Source: Stratiolaelaps scimitus (taxonomy: Eukaryota > Arthropoda > Arachnida > Mesostigmata > Laelapidae). From it: DNA of 64,000 nucleotides. Under the pieces are notes generated by a model that saw only the letters and a list, made by a program, of their open reading frames with translations, ran no database searches and was not told the origin of the DNA. A program made the position numbers and the translations under genes. Where the stretch lies: assembly GCA_019614645.1 (NCBI GenBank), contig JABWDB010000018.1, positions 1,178,001 through 1,242,000 of the forward strand. The letters are read 5' to 3'. Position 1 is the first letter of the stretch. Each line of letters begins with the position of its first letter. This document shows positions 21,501 through 34,617 of this stretch, one piece after another.

Positions 21501-23160
21501 GATTGCATCACCATCGATCAACTGCGTCAGTCTGTCCTCAGAGTGGTGACTAAACACATAAGGTAGATGAGAATTCAGCTAAACATTACGAGTGAATCGA
21601 ACGACGTCCTAGTCAGACAGCGCAGCTTGTGTCCTGCATACAAGTCGCAAAACTGGAGCAGAGCAAGCGGCTGTTAAACAATCCACGGTCTCGGTCTTAG
21701 CAGGCACAGGCTGGATAAGGGGGGACAAAATGCAGCACCCAGTATGAGGAGTAGAGAGGGGAATATATGATCCCGAATAACGATGCGTACTCGCGGTCTC
21801 ATTCGCTAATGCAATCGTTCGTCGGGGTCCTAGTCCACGCCGAGTCGAGCCCGTGCAACGCAGCGTGACGCGACACTGTATTCCAGTCAGTGTCGCTATG
21901 TTCCGGGACCACATACTATTTGCGTTAGTTGCTCATGGTCGCCCCTTTGGGGCTAGGTCTACGTGGGTGCGTGTATCTCTGTGTGTGGGTGCGTGCGCGT
22001 GTGTATGCGATAGTATATGGTGCTCTGAGACGGCACCCAGCCCCCTGCTTCGGCCATTATGCTGTTATTCATTTTTATGCAAGGGAGTGCAAGCCAACAT
22101 GAAACCAACACTTTGAGTGCGGGCTCTCTCCCCTGCAGGCAAACGCGGTTTTTCAACCTCGGCAGGGTCCCCCGACCCCGCCCTGTGCAGGAACAGCCCT
22201 CTACTTAATTCTAATCCGGGACTTTCCGTGTTTGTTATCTGCGAGAGGCACGCCGACGAGAATTCTCTCCATTTGCGTGATACAGAAAATCAGCCAAAAT
22301 GAAAGGGGGCGACTATGGTTAGAGGTGGTGCTTTTAGCAGCCAGCGGATAACGATGAGGACTGAGGTGGTTTTTTTTCCTACCGTCAACAGTCCGACATC
22401 ATTTGTGAGGCTTAGCCGTAGGGCGCTGGTTGAAGAGGCATCTCGCTAATCCGTTTTTCTCAGTTACTTGAGCGAGTTACGATGCGAATTGTAGCCACGA
22501 GTCTCGTCTGGTAAAAAGCAAACTATCGTGCAGTCCTGCAAACTGTACCATAGCTTTCACGGTCAGCGAGGATCGACACGTAGTCATAGGCCACTCTCAA
22601 TGAACCGTTATTTATTTTAAATGTTGGAAACATGCTTTGATCACACAGCTATCATACTTCGAAGCGAACAATTTTTGCATTGGATTTGTACACTGTCTCA
22701 TTTACTTTAATAACAGAAGTGAATAAAGATAAAAATTAGAAATGAAGAAAAAAACTTCAAAATCTAACCGTGAATAAAAATATCTTTCTCAGCAATTGCT
22801 TCAATTTGACGCTGCTATCCGCTCCGATTAAAAAGCTAGCCATAAAAAACTCCTAAAACTGAAAATAGATTTCTCTTCTCAAAAAAAAGCAGCTCAGCTA
22901 TCTAAACGGCGCGTACAGACAAACCGTTGTCCTGCTCTGTTTCAGACGTCCAGAGGAGGGAGCGAGCGAGGGAGAGAGAGAGAGATTCATTCGTTTATCA
23001 GTGTCACCTACTGGTGGTCTGCACGACTCGTCCCGCCTCCTCCCTTGTAACGAATCACCATCATGGCATCGTCGTACCTGCATAGAGAAACGGTTAAATG
23101 AAAACCTTCCTCCGTTGGTTCCGTCGGCTATGAGAATGACACGTGCGTTGTAGGTTATAG
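15578..23160. other. Spacer or intron, no gene seen
   Basis: No conserved frame is visible. Small repeats include (GA)n at 16317-16339, (TA)n at 16932-16952 and (CAG)n at 19022-19040. A donor-like site on the minus strand at 19335 follows a short frame from 19428, but the exon-side bases (ATC) are weak. Many frames overlap on both strands. Confidence 0.45.
16932..16952. repeat. (TA)n microsatellite
   Basis: About ten TA repeats. Confidence 0.9.
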
Positions 23161-23197
23161 CGTCGTGTCGCACAATTTGCACAATGTCAAACCTGCA

Positions 23198-23245
23198 GTC
23201 GTCGGCGGCGGCGGCGGCGCCACCGCCGTCGTCGTCGTCGTCGCG
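23198..23245. repeat. GGC/GTC triplet tract
   Basis: Runs of GGC then GTC lie just upstream of the candidate exon at 23405. If transcribed they would be in its 5' leader. Confidence 0.85.
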
Positions 23246-23404
23246 AACGAGAGCGTCGGCGTGGAGAGAGCTCCACAGTCATCCGATCCTGGCTGGAGCT
23301 CGTCCGCCCTCTGGACTCGACAAGTTTTAGAGACTTCAGAGCCGAGATCTCGGCTCCGAGATCTTCGCCGGCCGACTAACGAGGCGTAGGAGACGCCGAG
23401 TGAC

Positions 23405-23499
23405 ATGGCCAGCCTTAACCGGCTCAGTCGTACGGCCTCTGCAACGGCTCGTAGCGGCCACTGCGCGGCAGGGCCCAGCGAGTTCGCCGCCAGCCGGCG
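23405..23499 (+). CDS. Candidate first coding exon, mitochondrial-presequence-like
   Basis: An ATG in strong context (G at -3, G at +4) opens a frame of 31 codons plus two bases that ends exactly at a strong donor, CGG|GTAAGT-like (GT at 23500-23501). The same frame is closed upstream by TAG at 23387-23389, so the start is well fixed. The peptide begins MASLNRLSRTASATARS. It has Arg at 6, 9, 16 and 31, is rich in Ser/Thr/Ala, and has no acidic residue before Glu26, as in matrix-targeting presequences. The protein cannot be named. The next exon should start in phase 2. One acceptor-like site (pyrimidine run then GTGCAG ending at 25896) would extend it by about 20 codons before a stop, so it is not convincing. 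This is a sequence-based inference without homology. Confidence 0.4.
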
Positions 23500-23505
23500 G
23501 TAAGT
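23500..23505 (+). other. 5' splice donor candidate
   Basis: GTAAGT directly follows the open frame at 23405-23499. It matches the animal donor consensus at all six intron positions. Confidence 0.45.
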
Positions 23506-23509
23506 TCAT

Positions 23510-26500
23510 ATATTACGACGGACCAACACAATTCATTCGTAGCAGGTTACATTTGCGCCGCTCGGTCGCTTCCGTCGCAGCATACCGGTGCTGTCAGCAC
23601 TCACTCTCCTCTCATTCGCTTCCCGGCGACGTATCTCCCACATCGGGCGAACCGCTGTGGACAGACCAAACGGGAGACAGATCCACTTTGGAGTGGTTAA
23701 GAAATTCCATTAGCCAACGACAATGGACGGATAGTCACATACGGCCGACACAGGCGACTTCAGCCGCTTACCCACCCATACAACAGGCTGTTGCTGGCTG
23801 TGGCGGTGGTGGTCGTCGTCGTTGTTGATGTCATCGTAGGCGTCGTCACCGCCTCCTCCGCCGCCTGGAGACATTACATTTAAAGCTGTGGTCGCGCCAT
23901 CTGTGCCATGGAGAAGTTGAGGAACCCGAGGGAATTAATCTCTTCATCCAATAAGACATGAGCTGGCGCCACGCCATCGTGTCAACCCCGGCCAGCGGGC
24001 GAAGCGGGCAATGGTGAATGGTGTGAAACACAGTGGTGGCAAGCCGTCGTGCCACCAGCCAAGACAACCAGTTAAAGTCGGTGGTCTCAGATCCGCTCGG
24101 AGCAATTATCATGTTCATTCGTTCGTGTCGTTGTCGAACGCGCGAAACAATGTGCAAAAAAGCTGGGCAAATCGTCACTAAGTGTTCCTGATGAACGCCG
24201 CCACCGCCGCCACCTTGAAGAGCGCTAACAGACACCGCCCTTGCTGTATTTCTCCAGTGAAATCCCGTTCGCCACAGCCGACGAAAGACCGCACCGCCTT
24301 TGAAGCTATGCAGTGACGATCTCGTGGGCAACAACAGCTCGTTCGGTTCGGGATATCCTGCAGATATGGTATTATATCTAAAATAGGCAATCGTACCAAT
24401 AGCCGTTTAATTGTTCATTGAATATGTCTAACCAGTGACGGAATTTTCTCTGCGGTATCTTGAGGTGTGATCCCCATGAAACTATGATAACTATTGCATC
24501 CGTTCTCGCCACTTCGGGGGCTATTCTAAACCTAATATATTTCGGCTGGGTTTAGTTGTCAGCCAGAGTGATCTTGCTAGCTGCTATGTGCCATGTCTAA
24601 ATTCGGTACATATTTGCCTGTAAACCATTATTGAGTGTCTGTGCGTGTTTGTGCGTGCAAGCCGCCCTAGTTCGGCTAGCTTGCCAACAGATCTAACCAG
24701 AGTTACATCATCCTACTAAAGCTTCACTTCGTGTAGGCTGCCTCGGTGGTGAAACTCTCAGCCAGCGAGCGTCGCTACCATGAGACGGCGACGGGTTGGC
24801 TTCATTATGCACCACGTTGAAGGCGGGAGTTCCTCATAAAAGTTTAATGTCACGAAGGCAGGCCCGTCGACCGGCAGTGCTGACAGCTTCGGTGAGAAAC
24901 CCGCCTCAAATGGTTAGGGCACTGGCATACTTTGGGCATCATGGCTGTGCTCCACGTTTGTCTCTCGTCGCTCTCTCTCTGTCCCGCGCCCACGCTCTTT
25001 GCCTGATGTACGGTGGCGTTCAACCACAACTGCACTTTTCCGGTGCGAAGAAGTCGATCTACCCTTGTGAAGGCATTTTGGTCCATTCGCACATTGTCCA
25101 CGAGGCGTGCACGACGCGTCGGCAGGCCCCATTCCTTACACCGTGCTGCATGATACTGCGGATACTAGTTAGAGATCTGCTCGGCCCGAAACATGGTTGA
25201 GATCTACCGCTCAGCCGCCCGCACCTCGGGCCAGGGAGTGGTTAGACCTCGCATGAGACGAGTGGTTGGGAAAAACGTTGCATCATTCCTGGGAATTTCA
25301 AGCATGCACTGAGCCGATGTCCTGCGCCCTCATGGCCTGGATGTCGGCCTGCATCTGTAGTGACTTCAGTCAGAGCCGAACATCGACCTCCGCAACCCAA
25401 CTGACATTGCCTTGATTGTCACGCCTACAACTGTCTGCTGAGAGCGGACCTTATGGCCTGACGGCAACGAGCCGCTGTTTAGTGAAATTCACTGCACGAA
25501 ATCACTCACATATACTATGAGATAGATACTCGTATTGATGTGTTGAAAGGTGAGAATCCAGAAAGTTATTCACAAATGATCCCATGTCGTGTCCGCGTGG
25601 ATATTGATTTCTTCTCAAGCAAGTAGTACCTGCAAATGGTGTTCGAATTTGAGCCAGAAGGCGGAGTGCATGTGTGCTAAAATACGTAACATTCGATTAA
25701 GTACGTCTAGCGATAAGCTCATTGAGTATTCGATAAAAAGCTACTGTGACGTATGGATATGCGTGAGGGTGCACTTGTGTCTGCAATGAGATTTCGTAAG
25801 TCCCTCCGCCCAACTTTTGCTATACCGATATACCTAGGCAATTTGTAACGGCTCACATAAGAACTCCTTATTTTTTTGTATTTCCAATGTGCAGGTGCTA
25901 CGATCGTTGCAGATCAGTAGAGATTGCGAGGTGTCAATGTATTCGCGTGGTCACTTGACGACACTTTGTAAAAAAACAGGCCTCCGACAGAGACCACAGA
26001 CAAACTGTTATATATGCCAACGGTGAAGTGGGCGTCTAATGGCCAGAGTCTATTTCAATTGACGGAGCCACAAACATCTGCTACGCCATCGGTGTCACCA
26101 CCGCGGTTGTGGTCGTCGGCGGCTGGCGCCGAGCCCTCATCCGATCGTTGTAGTCTGACGCGCATCAACTTTGGCCAGCCCCTGCCACAATCGTCGGGCA
26201 GTCGACAAACCTCTGCAGCTGTCGACCAACTGTGTGCTATTCTCGAGTGTATCGTAAGCTGAAATTTGGCTGCCAAAAAGCTGGCGATAATGGCCTTGCT
26301 CATCAAAGTCCCCTCGGCACTCTATGTCTTGAGCTCAAGTCCAGCGCCAGCTACGTGTTGCCTTCGTATCCGTTTAACTTATTCCGAACGCATTCTAAGG
26401 AGCTTCTTCTAGACGAACTCAACAAGCCGCCGAAGCACACATCACCTCACTGACAATTGAACAATTGAATTGCTATGGTATCTCCCCTTGCCGGCTCCCA

Positions 26501-27200
26501 GCCCAACTTAACAAAAGTCATTTCTTCCCGCTGAAACCGCGACCGGCCGGGTGTCTCCTGTTGTCATGCTGCTACGTAGGTTGGTCCGACACGAGGGCAG
26601 CAGTCGTTGTGAACAGGCTAAAGGCCATTGACAGACCTCATTGTCGTTTGAGGGCGAAGACACCGGTGGCGTCGCCTCGATCGTGCAACCGTCACGCTTA
26701 CACATAAACCACTACCACTTCCATCCTGTGTAGAGACGAGGGAGAGCTCGTCGTGAAGCAACGCCATAGATCTCTTACCGCCCCAATAGACACCTAGGAC
26801 AGATAGAAGAGCTGCTCAGTCACTAAGAGACAACCCTATAGACTCTTAGACTACTTCATGAATGATGCCTCGAATAGACCTCGAATTCGGAGGGCGCAAT
26901 GAGCACTCGGACGGCGATAGCATCGACAGACACAACGACAGCGTCCCTTGTTAGCCCCCCCGACTAGACGCGTCTATGTCCCTCGCTGCGGTCTCTATCA
27001 CTCGCCCGAGCGCGGGGGTGAGAGAGGTATCTTCCCTATTCAACCCATTCGCTGCGGATTTTGTGTGTGCGCCCAACAGTATGTACTGTCTATAGGTGTA
27101 TGTATGTCTGAGCTCCGCTGTCGCCTGAGCCTGAGGCCCGCTCCGCCCCGATCATCTGTCTGAACGCAACTCTCATTCTCTGCTCACTCCTGACTTCATC
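23510..27200. other. Spacer or intron, no gene seen
   Basis: No recognisable domain appears in frames such as 24796-25200 (+) or 26014-26262 (+). If the exon at 23405 is real, this would be its intron. A good acceptor-like tract ends at 25896. Confidence 0.45.
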
Positions 27201-29133
27201 GAATTCCTCACTGCCACCGCCTGTCCACTGCCCTCCACTGCGCGGAGTGCCTCGGTCGAGGAGCAGACCTCGAAGGCGAAAAAAACGAAGTCGCGGGCCT
27301 CCGCCGGGCCATCATCCAACATCGGTCTTCACTGGCATGGTACGCCCAGGACCCACCCCTTCCCCCCCCCGGTCCCCGCTGCCTAGTGGTTTACGATAGG
27401 GTGAACGGAGAGAAAGACAAGGAGAGATGGCCGAAAGAAGGCCGAGATCGGCCACATCCACAGCCACTCCGTAGCCTCTGCGGTTGCGGAAGGGGTACGG
27501 TGTCGAAAAGTGGGAACAAAAAAAGGAAGAGGAAAAAGAGTTCAAAATGGATCCGGGGCTATCGGCCGGTCGGGCGATCGGCCGGGGATTCGAAATATGA
27601 ACTGCGGCATCGGCGCGAGCTGAACGAGTGAGTGGGTGAGTGGGCCCCAATGAAAATGAGCCTCCAAAACGAGAAGGACGCTCCGGCAGGGAACAACTCG
27701 ACGAGAAAGATGGCGGAGCAGGGGGGGCGTGGGGGGTGGGGGGGGGCTTTAAGAAGGAAACGCCAGGCGAGATGAGAGGAACAAGGGAACGAGGCACAGT
27801 GAGGACGAGTATAGGAGAGAAGGGTAGAAATGATGAAAATCCGTTTTTCGCTTCTCGGTCTGTCCTCAGCCTCCCTCACCCCTACGAACAACCGGTCGGC
27901 GACCGCCCCTGCTAGTTCAGGCTCGCTCCGCGCCGCGGGCTTTCTCTCTATTCCTCGTTCACTCTCTATCTCCCCCTTAGTACCACTTTCCGTCACTTTC
28001 GAGTGTCCTCGCGAGAGTCGCGCAGCTCTTGAGCAGCCGCTGAGGAATCGAGCCGTCGCCACGGAGTGTCCTCTACGTGGCCCTCGTCGTCAGTCAGTCA
28101 GTCAGTCAGCCAGCGTTATTGTCGTATCCTCGCTGAGAAATCAAAGGAGACCGGGAATGGCTTCTTCTCTACTTTTTTTTCTGCTGCGCGCCGATGAGAG
28201 GCGGACTCATTTGAATTTTCGCCCCGGCGAACCGGCTGGCCTGTTTCTCAAGCGCTGATCATGTGGCTCTCTGGTTCGTGCCGACACCGACAGGGCTAGC
28301 AATGAATGGAATGAGTGCTAAGTGCGAACAGAAACGAGATAACCATGCCGAATACGAAATAGACATAAATGACTATTGGCCGAGGACTGAGCCAGCACAC
28401 ATATACGCCCTTCTGTAGGCGTTGTGGTGCAGGAACGATGAAACACCCAGCTGGACACCAACGCCGGTTTGCACAGTCGACAAGAGCTAAACGAAGTGGT
28501 CTGCGGTGTACTCAATAGCAGTGGGCGGGGGAGTGACACAGAGAGATAGTGTGGGGTAGCCACGAGGGGGCCAGCAACTGTTCGACGACCAAATACTTCT
28601 GGCCGCGAAAGCCACCATCTCTTAGTTTCGCAGGGATCTCCAACCACGCAGGACAATTCGAATACAATTCAAGCCTGAGCTGACGACTTGACAGGTAGAC
28701 ATTTTTGGGCCGACTTCGGCTAGGAACAGAGAATGACAATGTCCATTCGTACAACGCCTTCTATAAGATAACGACGATTGTATAATTTAGCAAAATACTA
28801 CCTGTAACCCAAGCTTCGGGTATTACTGAGAAGGATATCTTGACAGTGAGCGATATTGCTTTGGTATTGTAGCTTCCGGTGTTTTAGATTGAAATTGTTG
28901 CTGATATTATATGGATGAACTTTTGTGCAGCGACAAATTTGCACGTACATGACTGCATAGCGTCGTTAAGTATTTGAGATCGGAGGAAGGACACTGAATG
29001 CCACTGCTAGATAAATTAATACAGTCTGTTAGTAGGCTTTAAGCGTTCAAACAACTGTAATCCTCACAATCATCGTTGTTGGTCAACCCGAGCGAGTCCC
29101 GCAACACATTCCTCATCCGTTCCTCTTGTTTAT

Positions 29134-29180
29134 GTTAAAAGTTGAAAGTTGAAGTAAGTTGAAAGTTGAAGGTTGATGTT
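29134..29180. repeat. GTTGAAA heptamer tandem repeat
   Basis: About six imperfect GTTGAAA/GTTGAAG units. Confidence 0.85.
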
Positions 29181-29943
29181 GTCCACCCAATGTGATATGA
29201 ACAAGCCAAATGTGAGTCGCGCATTTACCCCAACGGAGATTGGCATAGGTGCAATATATAACACCATAATAGATGGGTGAAATCGGAATATCCTTACACA
29301 ATGGCCCAGCAGCTCTATCGCACCCAGCAGGGAGGGAGTCGAGTTGGCAGGTGTCTCTGCTAAGTTTCACTTCGTGCGAAGGGCAGACTCGAAGGATGTG
29401 TGTGTGTGTGTCTCTCCCCCGGTGGTGACCAAGCAGGCGAATAAGGAGTGAGACAAGGCGGCGCCGACGCTCAACAGCAGCTCGGCCTGTAACTGAGTGA
29501 GACGACATCGACAGAGCAGGAACACTGAAGTGCACATTGGCCAGCGACAATCGGGTGCGAGCCTTGTGGGACACCACAACACGGCTTGGCAGCGGGGCAG
29601 CGCGACTTCGGGGGGGCGGGGGCCGATCGCCGTCGAGAGGATCGCCGATCGGCGGCCTACTAGTGCTTCGGCTGCGTGACAGTTTCTCCACCATCAAGAG
29701 ACCTGGTGGACACTCGACGAGCCGCCGGACCGCAAAATTTATTCAATTCGATTTTGAAGTATTTGAGACGGGCGCTAGGCGAGCGAGGCGAGCATGAAAA
29801 AGAGCGAACGGATAGTGAGGAACGCGTGAGTGCGCGAACAGGACGCCGCCCGGCGATGCCGTTCGCGACTCGGCCATTGTAGGCGATGAACAAGACGGAC
29901 TGAGTCGAGGTGAACACCAAGTGAGGACTCACTTGCTTCTACG

Positions 29944-29983
29944 GCGGTGGCGGCGGTGGCGGCGGCGGCGGTGGCGGCGGCTG
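29944..29983. repeat. (GGCGGT)n array
   Basis: GGC and GGT triplets alternate over about 40 bp. Confidence 0.9.
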
Positions 29984-30710
29984 TTCAGGAGGCCAGAGGC
30001 GGAGTGAGAGGCGCCCAGCGGGAGTGTAAGGATCCTGCAAGGATGACGAGTTTAACTTCGTTAGACAAACGAGCCCCTCTACGGTGGTCGCTTGTTCGCC
30101 CTATCGACTACTGAGGGACCTTGATGACGAAGGTGGTGCCTCCGACCGCGACGGTGCCAGTGCAAGTATGACAGCAAGCATAGTCCGCGACTCCCATAGA
30201 TTGCCAAGGCAGCCATATACCGACAGGAGCAGAACAAATAAAACAGGCCAGCGAGTATCACATCGCCATCTACCCTCCGAGCCCGTTAGCTCGCGTGCAG
30301 ATTTGCTACGTAAACGTGTTAAGGTAGCTTTTGATGATTTCGAAAATGACCGGCAGGGAAGAAGCTGACGAATGGGCGTGGCAGGCGCGAGACGCGCACG
30401 CCAACTCGTAGAACGCAAATATTATTTGGAAAAGAAACTCATCTACAATTTAGTCATGTTGTATTTATCGAATGTATTTGACCACCGGCACTTAGAGTTA
30501 GTTAAACTTCTCAAATGTTTAAAGCTAGCTCGGACATCACGAAGTTTTCAAGCATTGTTTTATTAGCCTGCTCGTATCATATTTAATGTGTGTGAAATTA
30601 CTCGGATGAGGCATGTTTTGAAGGCAAACATCACCGAACAATCTGTTCTATTCTCAAATGTTCGAACAGGATGCGGCACTCGAATTCCTGGTGAAGAACC
30701 TAACGCGGAA

Positions 30711-31223
30711 TTATACGTTAGCGAAATATCGCGAAGCTTCCCTATCGACCTTATAGCGTGAATTCGTATTGCTAAGCAGTCGCTGAACGACTGACGAAGG
30801 ATGCGAGCAATGTTGTGCGGGCTCAGAAGGTGCAGGCTGACATCTCAGGCTAGAAGGAACTGCCAAATCGTACGAAAACTGCCTTAAAAATTTTACATTG
30901 CGGATGGTTCCCAACCTTTCGCCCATCAGGTGCTCCTCACAACTTGCCTCTACCCTTCCATGAGTTTGCTTATACTCGGTGGGATTGGTAATACTTCTAG
31001 GAAATCGCGTGTAGACAACTTGTAGGATAAACGAGAACTTGGAAATATCATAAGTATCGTTTACCTGCAACAATCGAAATTGGGAAGGCAGGTTGGCCCG
31101 CTCTACACGGCAGGCTACGCCCTGGGGATCCCATCCCGACGAGCACAATGCCTGACACGAAACAACTAAGAGGCCCCCTTCCAGGCTCTGGACATCATTC
31201 ATCGTCTTCAAAATACAATGCAA
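30711..31223 (-). CDS. Unassigned open frame (170 codons), doubtful
   Basis: An ATG-to-stop frame of 170 codons stands out because the DNA here is not GC-rich and the protein is not repetitive. It begins MHCILKTMNDVQSLEGG, has seven cysteines scattered through its length and no clear signal peptide, membrane span or known motif. No poly-A signal, splice context or neighbouring exon supports it. It may be a chance frame or a fragment of an unrecognised repeat. Confidence 0.12.
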   Translation of the reverse strand: MHCILKTMNDVQSLEGGLLVVSCQALCSSGWDPQGVACRVERANLPSQFRLLQVNDTYDISKFSFILQVVYTRFPRSITNPTEYKQTHGRVEASCEEHLMGERLGTIRNVKFLRQFSYDLAVPSSLRCQPAPSEPAQHCSHPSSVVQRLLSNTNSRYKVDREASRYFANV

Positions 31224-32237
31224 ATTTGCCCAACATTAATTCGACATTCTAACTACAGACATCATCATATCGAAGATGTAATTTTGCCATCGAAACAAAC
31301 TTCGCAATCGACTGTGTGTAATCTTTGCTTTCTGACCATAGGACGCGTTTTGCCAACCTGCAATTATCTTATGGTTGCACAAGAGATGGAACGATAACAT
31401 CTCGCTGTCTCGCTTAGATTTAGGCAAATCAACTCAATTGCCAGGCATGACTTGTCCACCATGAAAGATGATTGGCCTCCGTGCGAATTTACTCCGGATA
31501 TGTTCTAGAAATTCTTATGCACTGTGATATCATTTCTCGCTGACATGCGTAATTGAGACATAGCAAGGCTGTGAAGAACACAGTTATACTCAATTGTATA
31601 ACTGATGTGTTTATGATACATCGAGTCATCCATTGGCTGTTGAACTGAATTTGAAGTATCGTAATAAAGTGTAGAATATTTGAGCTATGCGTCCATATTT
31701 GAGAAGTGTCATGTCATAAAGCAGCCGCACACTCGTCGGCACCATCGGCTTGAAGTTTAGTCGTTTAGACCCCGAGGAGACAGATTGCTTCATTAGTTAG
31801 ATGGTCATTGTCGAAATAGAACGTCTTATGCCTAGGCCACCGTGCATTGGCAACGACAAATATCAGCTATCGTCTCGGCCTGCCGAAGTTTAATAAGCCC
31901 ATGCGGATAGACAAATGAGTGCATAAATAAGCAAAACGCCTGTGTTATTTTCGTGGCTCGATGGCAATAGTCACCGCTGCCTGTACCAGCTGGCAGTAGT
32001 TTAGGGTTGGGGCCCGTCAAGTCTGGATCCCGCCAATCTGGATGCCATACCGAATTTAGCAAAAGAATGGTCAATGGAGTGCAGCGAGTCGACTGTCTGC
32101 CGTTTCGCAACACACCATCGCTAACCCTTCCGAGAGTTAATGTGAACTGATAATAATTGTCCAAAAACGCCGCTGCCCTAACGGCTCCACTTGGCCCGTA
32201 TCTCTGCAGGGTGCTTCCGCAGACCACTGACAGCTAA

Positions 32238-32240
<3 letters not shown>

Positions 32241-32269
<29 letters not shown>
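32241..32269. repeat. (TA)n microsatellite
   Basis: About 14 TA repeats. Confidence 0.95.
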
Positions 32270-32272
<3 letters not shown>

Positions 32273-34573
32273 TGGCTGGTTGGTTCAGGTCTACACAGAT
32301 ATGGGCGAAGGGACTCAATGTGTTCGACGTTTGTGGGATGCGTCGACGCTGGTGCTTAAGTATGCCGGCGTAGCGGGGCAGCGCCGGGCAGAAACGCGAC
32401 CGAACGGCTAATGTAATACTTGCGTATCGTCTATGGCCTACCAATGGGCCGGCCTCGTTTGCGTGAAACTGTACGAATTGTATTGTTCGTAGCAGCCGGG
32501 AAACGCTGGTGGTGGTGGTGCCGGTCGCCGGTCATAGCGACAATGGACCGCGCATGCACTCGTTATGACGCCGCGCTATGAGCAGCAGCAGCAGCTACAA
32601 CAACCACAGCATGGGCTCAAGCGACAAGTCGAGTTGGGCACTCAAGCACCTCCGAGAACAGAGACCCTCGAGTCAGGTTTGTTGACTCGTCAGGGTCGGC
32701 GGAATTAACCAACACAATCAGTCGACTACGCCGAACCAGCAAAAATGACAACCCGGGGGAAACACTAATGCGCAGGGTGAAGGGGTCGATGGGGTTCGGG
32801 AGGGAGCGGCTAGGGTTACCCCCGACCGGCAGACGATACCCAAAAGCAGATCGGCACTGCCTCGCCCACTGATCAAGCTACTTTTGTCGTAACTGGTGCT
32901 GCGGCGGCGGCGGCGGCGGCCGCACGTTTCAATGGGAAAAGTCGTTGCACCCACAAAAGTGCTTTCTACCGACCCCGTAGCAGAGGGAATTGGATGGGCG
33001 ATTATACTGTTATGGCCGCCGGTTGCCAGACTTAATACTACAACGAATGGAGTCCTTTACTAGTAGCCAACTTTTTAGGTTACGGAGTGTTGCTGTTATT
33101 GTCTACAGATCCGGCAGTGGTTATGATGATATGCAACAACAACAACAACAATGTGGACTCCCGCTTAGCTTGCTAGCTCCTATACAGTATGTGTATTTGT
33201 AGTGTAGGACACACTCGCAAGTTGGGGCGTTATCATTCTGTCATTTTGCGATGGCCGCCTCTGACACAAACACCGAATCCTCTACTCAAACTGCGACCGT
33301 CCATAAAACGAAATTCACATCGTAGTGAACAACAGCTAAATTTGAATAAGGTCAGTTGAACATAACGATGTACATATATGACGTGGATATCACCTCGACA
33401 GAAACGAATTAAGAAAAATCAACCCCCAATTAAAAGTGTAAATACGATGGTCAATTTGGCAAACAACTAAATTGCATCGATCAACAAACTTCGGTGACAG
33501 TAATGAGCAAAGATGCGGCCTCTGAACGAAATCCTACAATAGGTTCACAGTGGAGGCAGATGCTGTTTATTCACGACGAGTGGCAGTTCACCTGCGTGGA
33601 GCTGATGTCGTGAAATATTCGTGGAGACTGAAGATACCACTTACCGCTGTCAACCACAGATTGAGGTGGAGGCAACCAGAGATTGGCAGATACATTCGGA
33701 TGTTCAACCTTTGCAACTACGAGCCAAATCAATGGGAGAACACAAGGAAAACAGAGAGATATCTTGAATGTAAATCAGTCTGCGTTGTCTATAAATAATT
33801 ATGAAGTGAAGTCTAATCTGTAAACGTGCCTGACGCCCTATTTACATCACAACTATACACGATTAACATGCACAACTAACAAGTTTCCTCGTTATTCAAA
33901 TTGCCCCCCCCCAGCATCGTCACAACGTGATATTGCAATTGCTGCTCCGCGTATCGTTCCTTGCCGAGCACAGCTGGGGGGATCGCCTAGTGCCAAAATG
34001 ATTACGATTATCAGTTGGCTTTTGACGGTCAGGAAAGGTCTACTGGGACGTCGGGCTGCTGTGGAGTCTGCTCGGTTACAACAGGGCTCAGGGGTTCGCG
34101 GAGGTGGCTTAGATACCTCTGCTAGCAGGAGGTGATGTTTGCGTTGCACGTGCAGCAGCAGCAGTAGCGAAAATGCGAAAACCTCGCCAGCAAAGGCGAG
34201 CAACCCCATTACAGCTCTTTCCGATTTCAGAAGCATGGTGGCGGTAGCAGCAGCAGAGGCCGCCGCCGCAGAGTCCCAAATTGGCCGAATTTGACACCCA
34301 CCGAGGAGCGTAAACAGTCTCACGATGGATGGACGGACGGATGAGCTCGAATGGGGTAATCACACTTTGCCTCCTGCTCCTGTTCCTCCTCATCCTCCGA
34401 CTCCTTCGGTGTCCTCGTTTCCATCGCGCACCTTTCGTTGTTCTATTCATTGTTCCGTAGCAACTACACTCGAACGAGCCAACCTGCACACCCACCTCTG
34501 TCAGATATTCATATCACACCTCATATTTGGGGCCACCGTATCCATTGCCAGTTATCATATCGTTTCGTCTCTA

Positions 34574-34575
<2 letters not shown>

Positions 34576-34614
<39 letters not shown>
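34576..34614. repeat. (TA)n microsatellite
   Basis: About 19 TA repeats, uninterrupted. Confidence 0.95.

Positions 34615-34617
<3 letters not shown>

Larger units (their letters stand above)
27200..30400. other. GC-rich island with triplet and CT/GT repeats
   Basis: A GC-rich stretch with CpG steps, purine-rich and pyrimidine-rich blocks, a (CAGT)n run near 28092-28112 and a GGC/GGT array at 29944-29983. Frames on opposite strands (27559-28062 -, 27830-28258 +, 29113-29697 -) overlap other frames and are low-complexity. A short frame from an ATG at 28157 in good context begins MASSLLFFLLRADERR and stops at 28258; it is hydrophobic at the N-terminus but too short to call. The island may be a promoter or first-exon region. 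Confidence 0.35.

Noticed and set aside
25870..25960. Acceptor-like tract ending at 25896 as exon 2 of the candidate gene at 23405
   Set aside because: In the required phase the frame stops after about 20 codons and the peptide is not recognisable. It is possible but unsupported.
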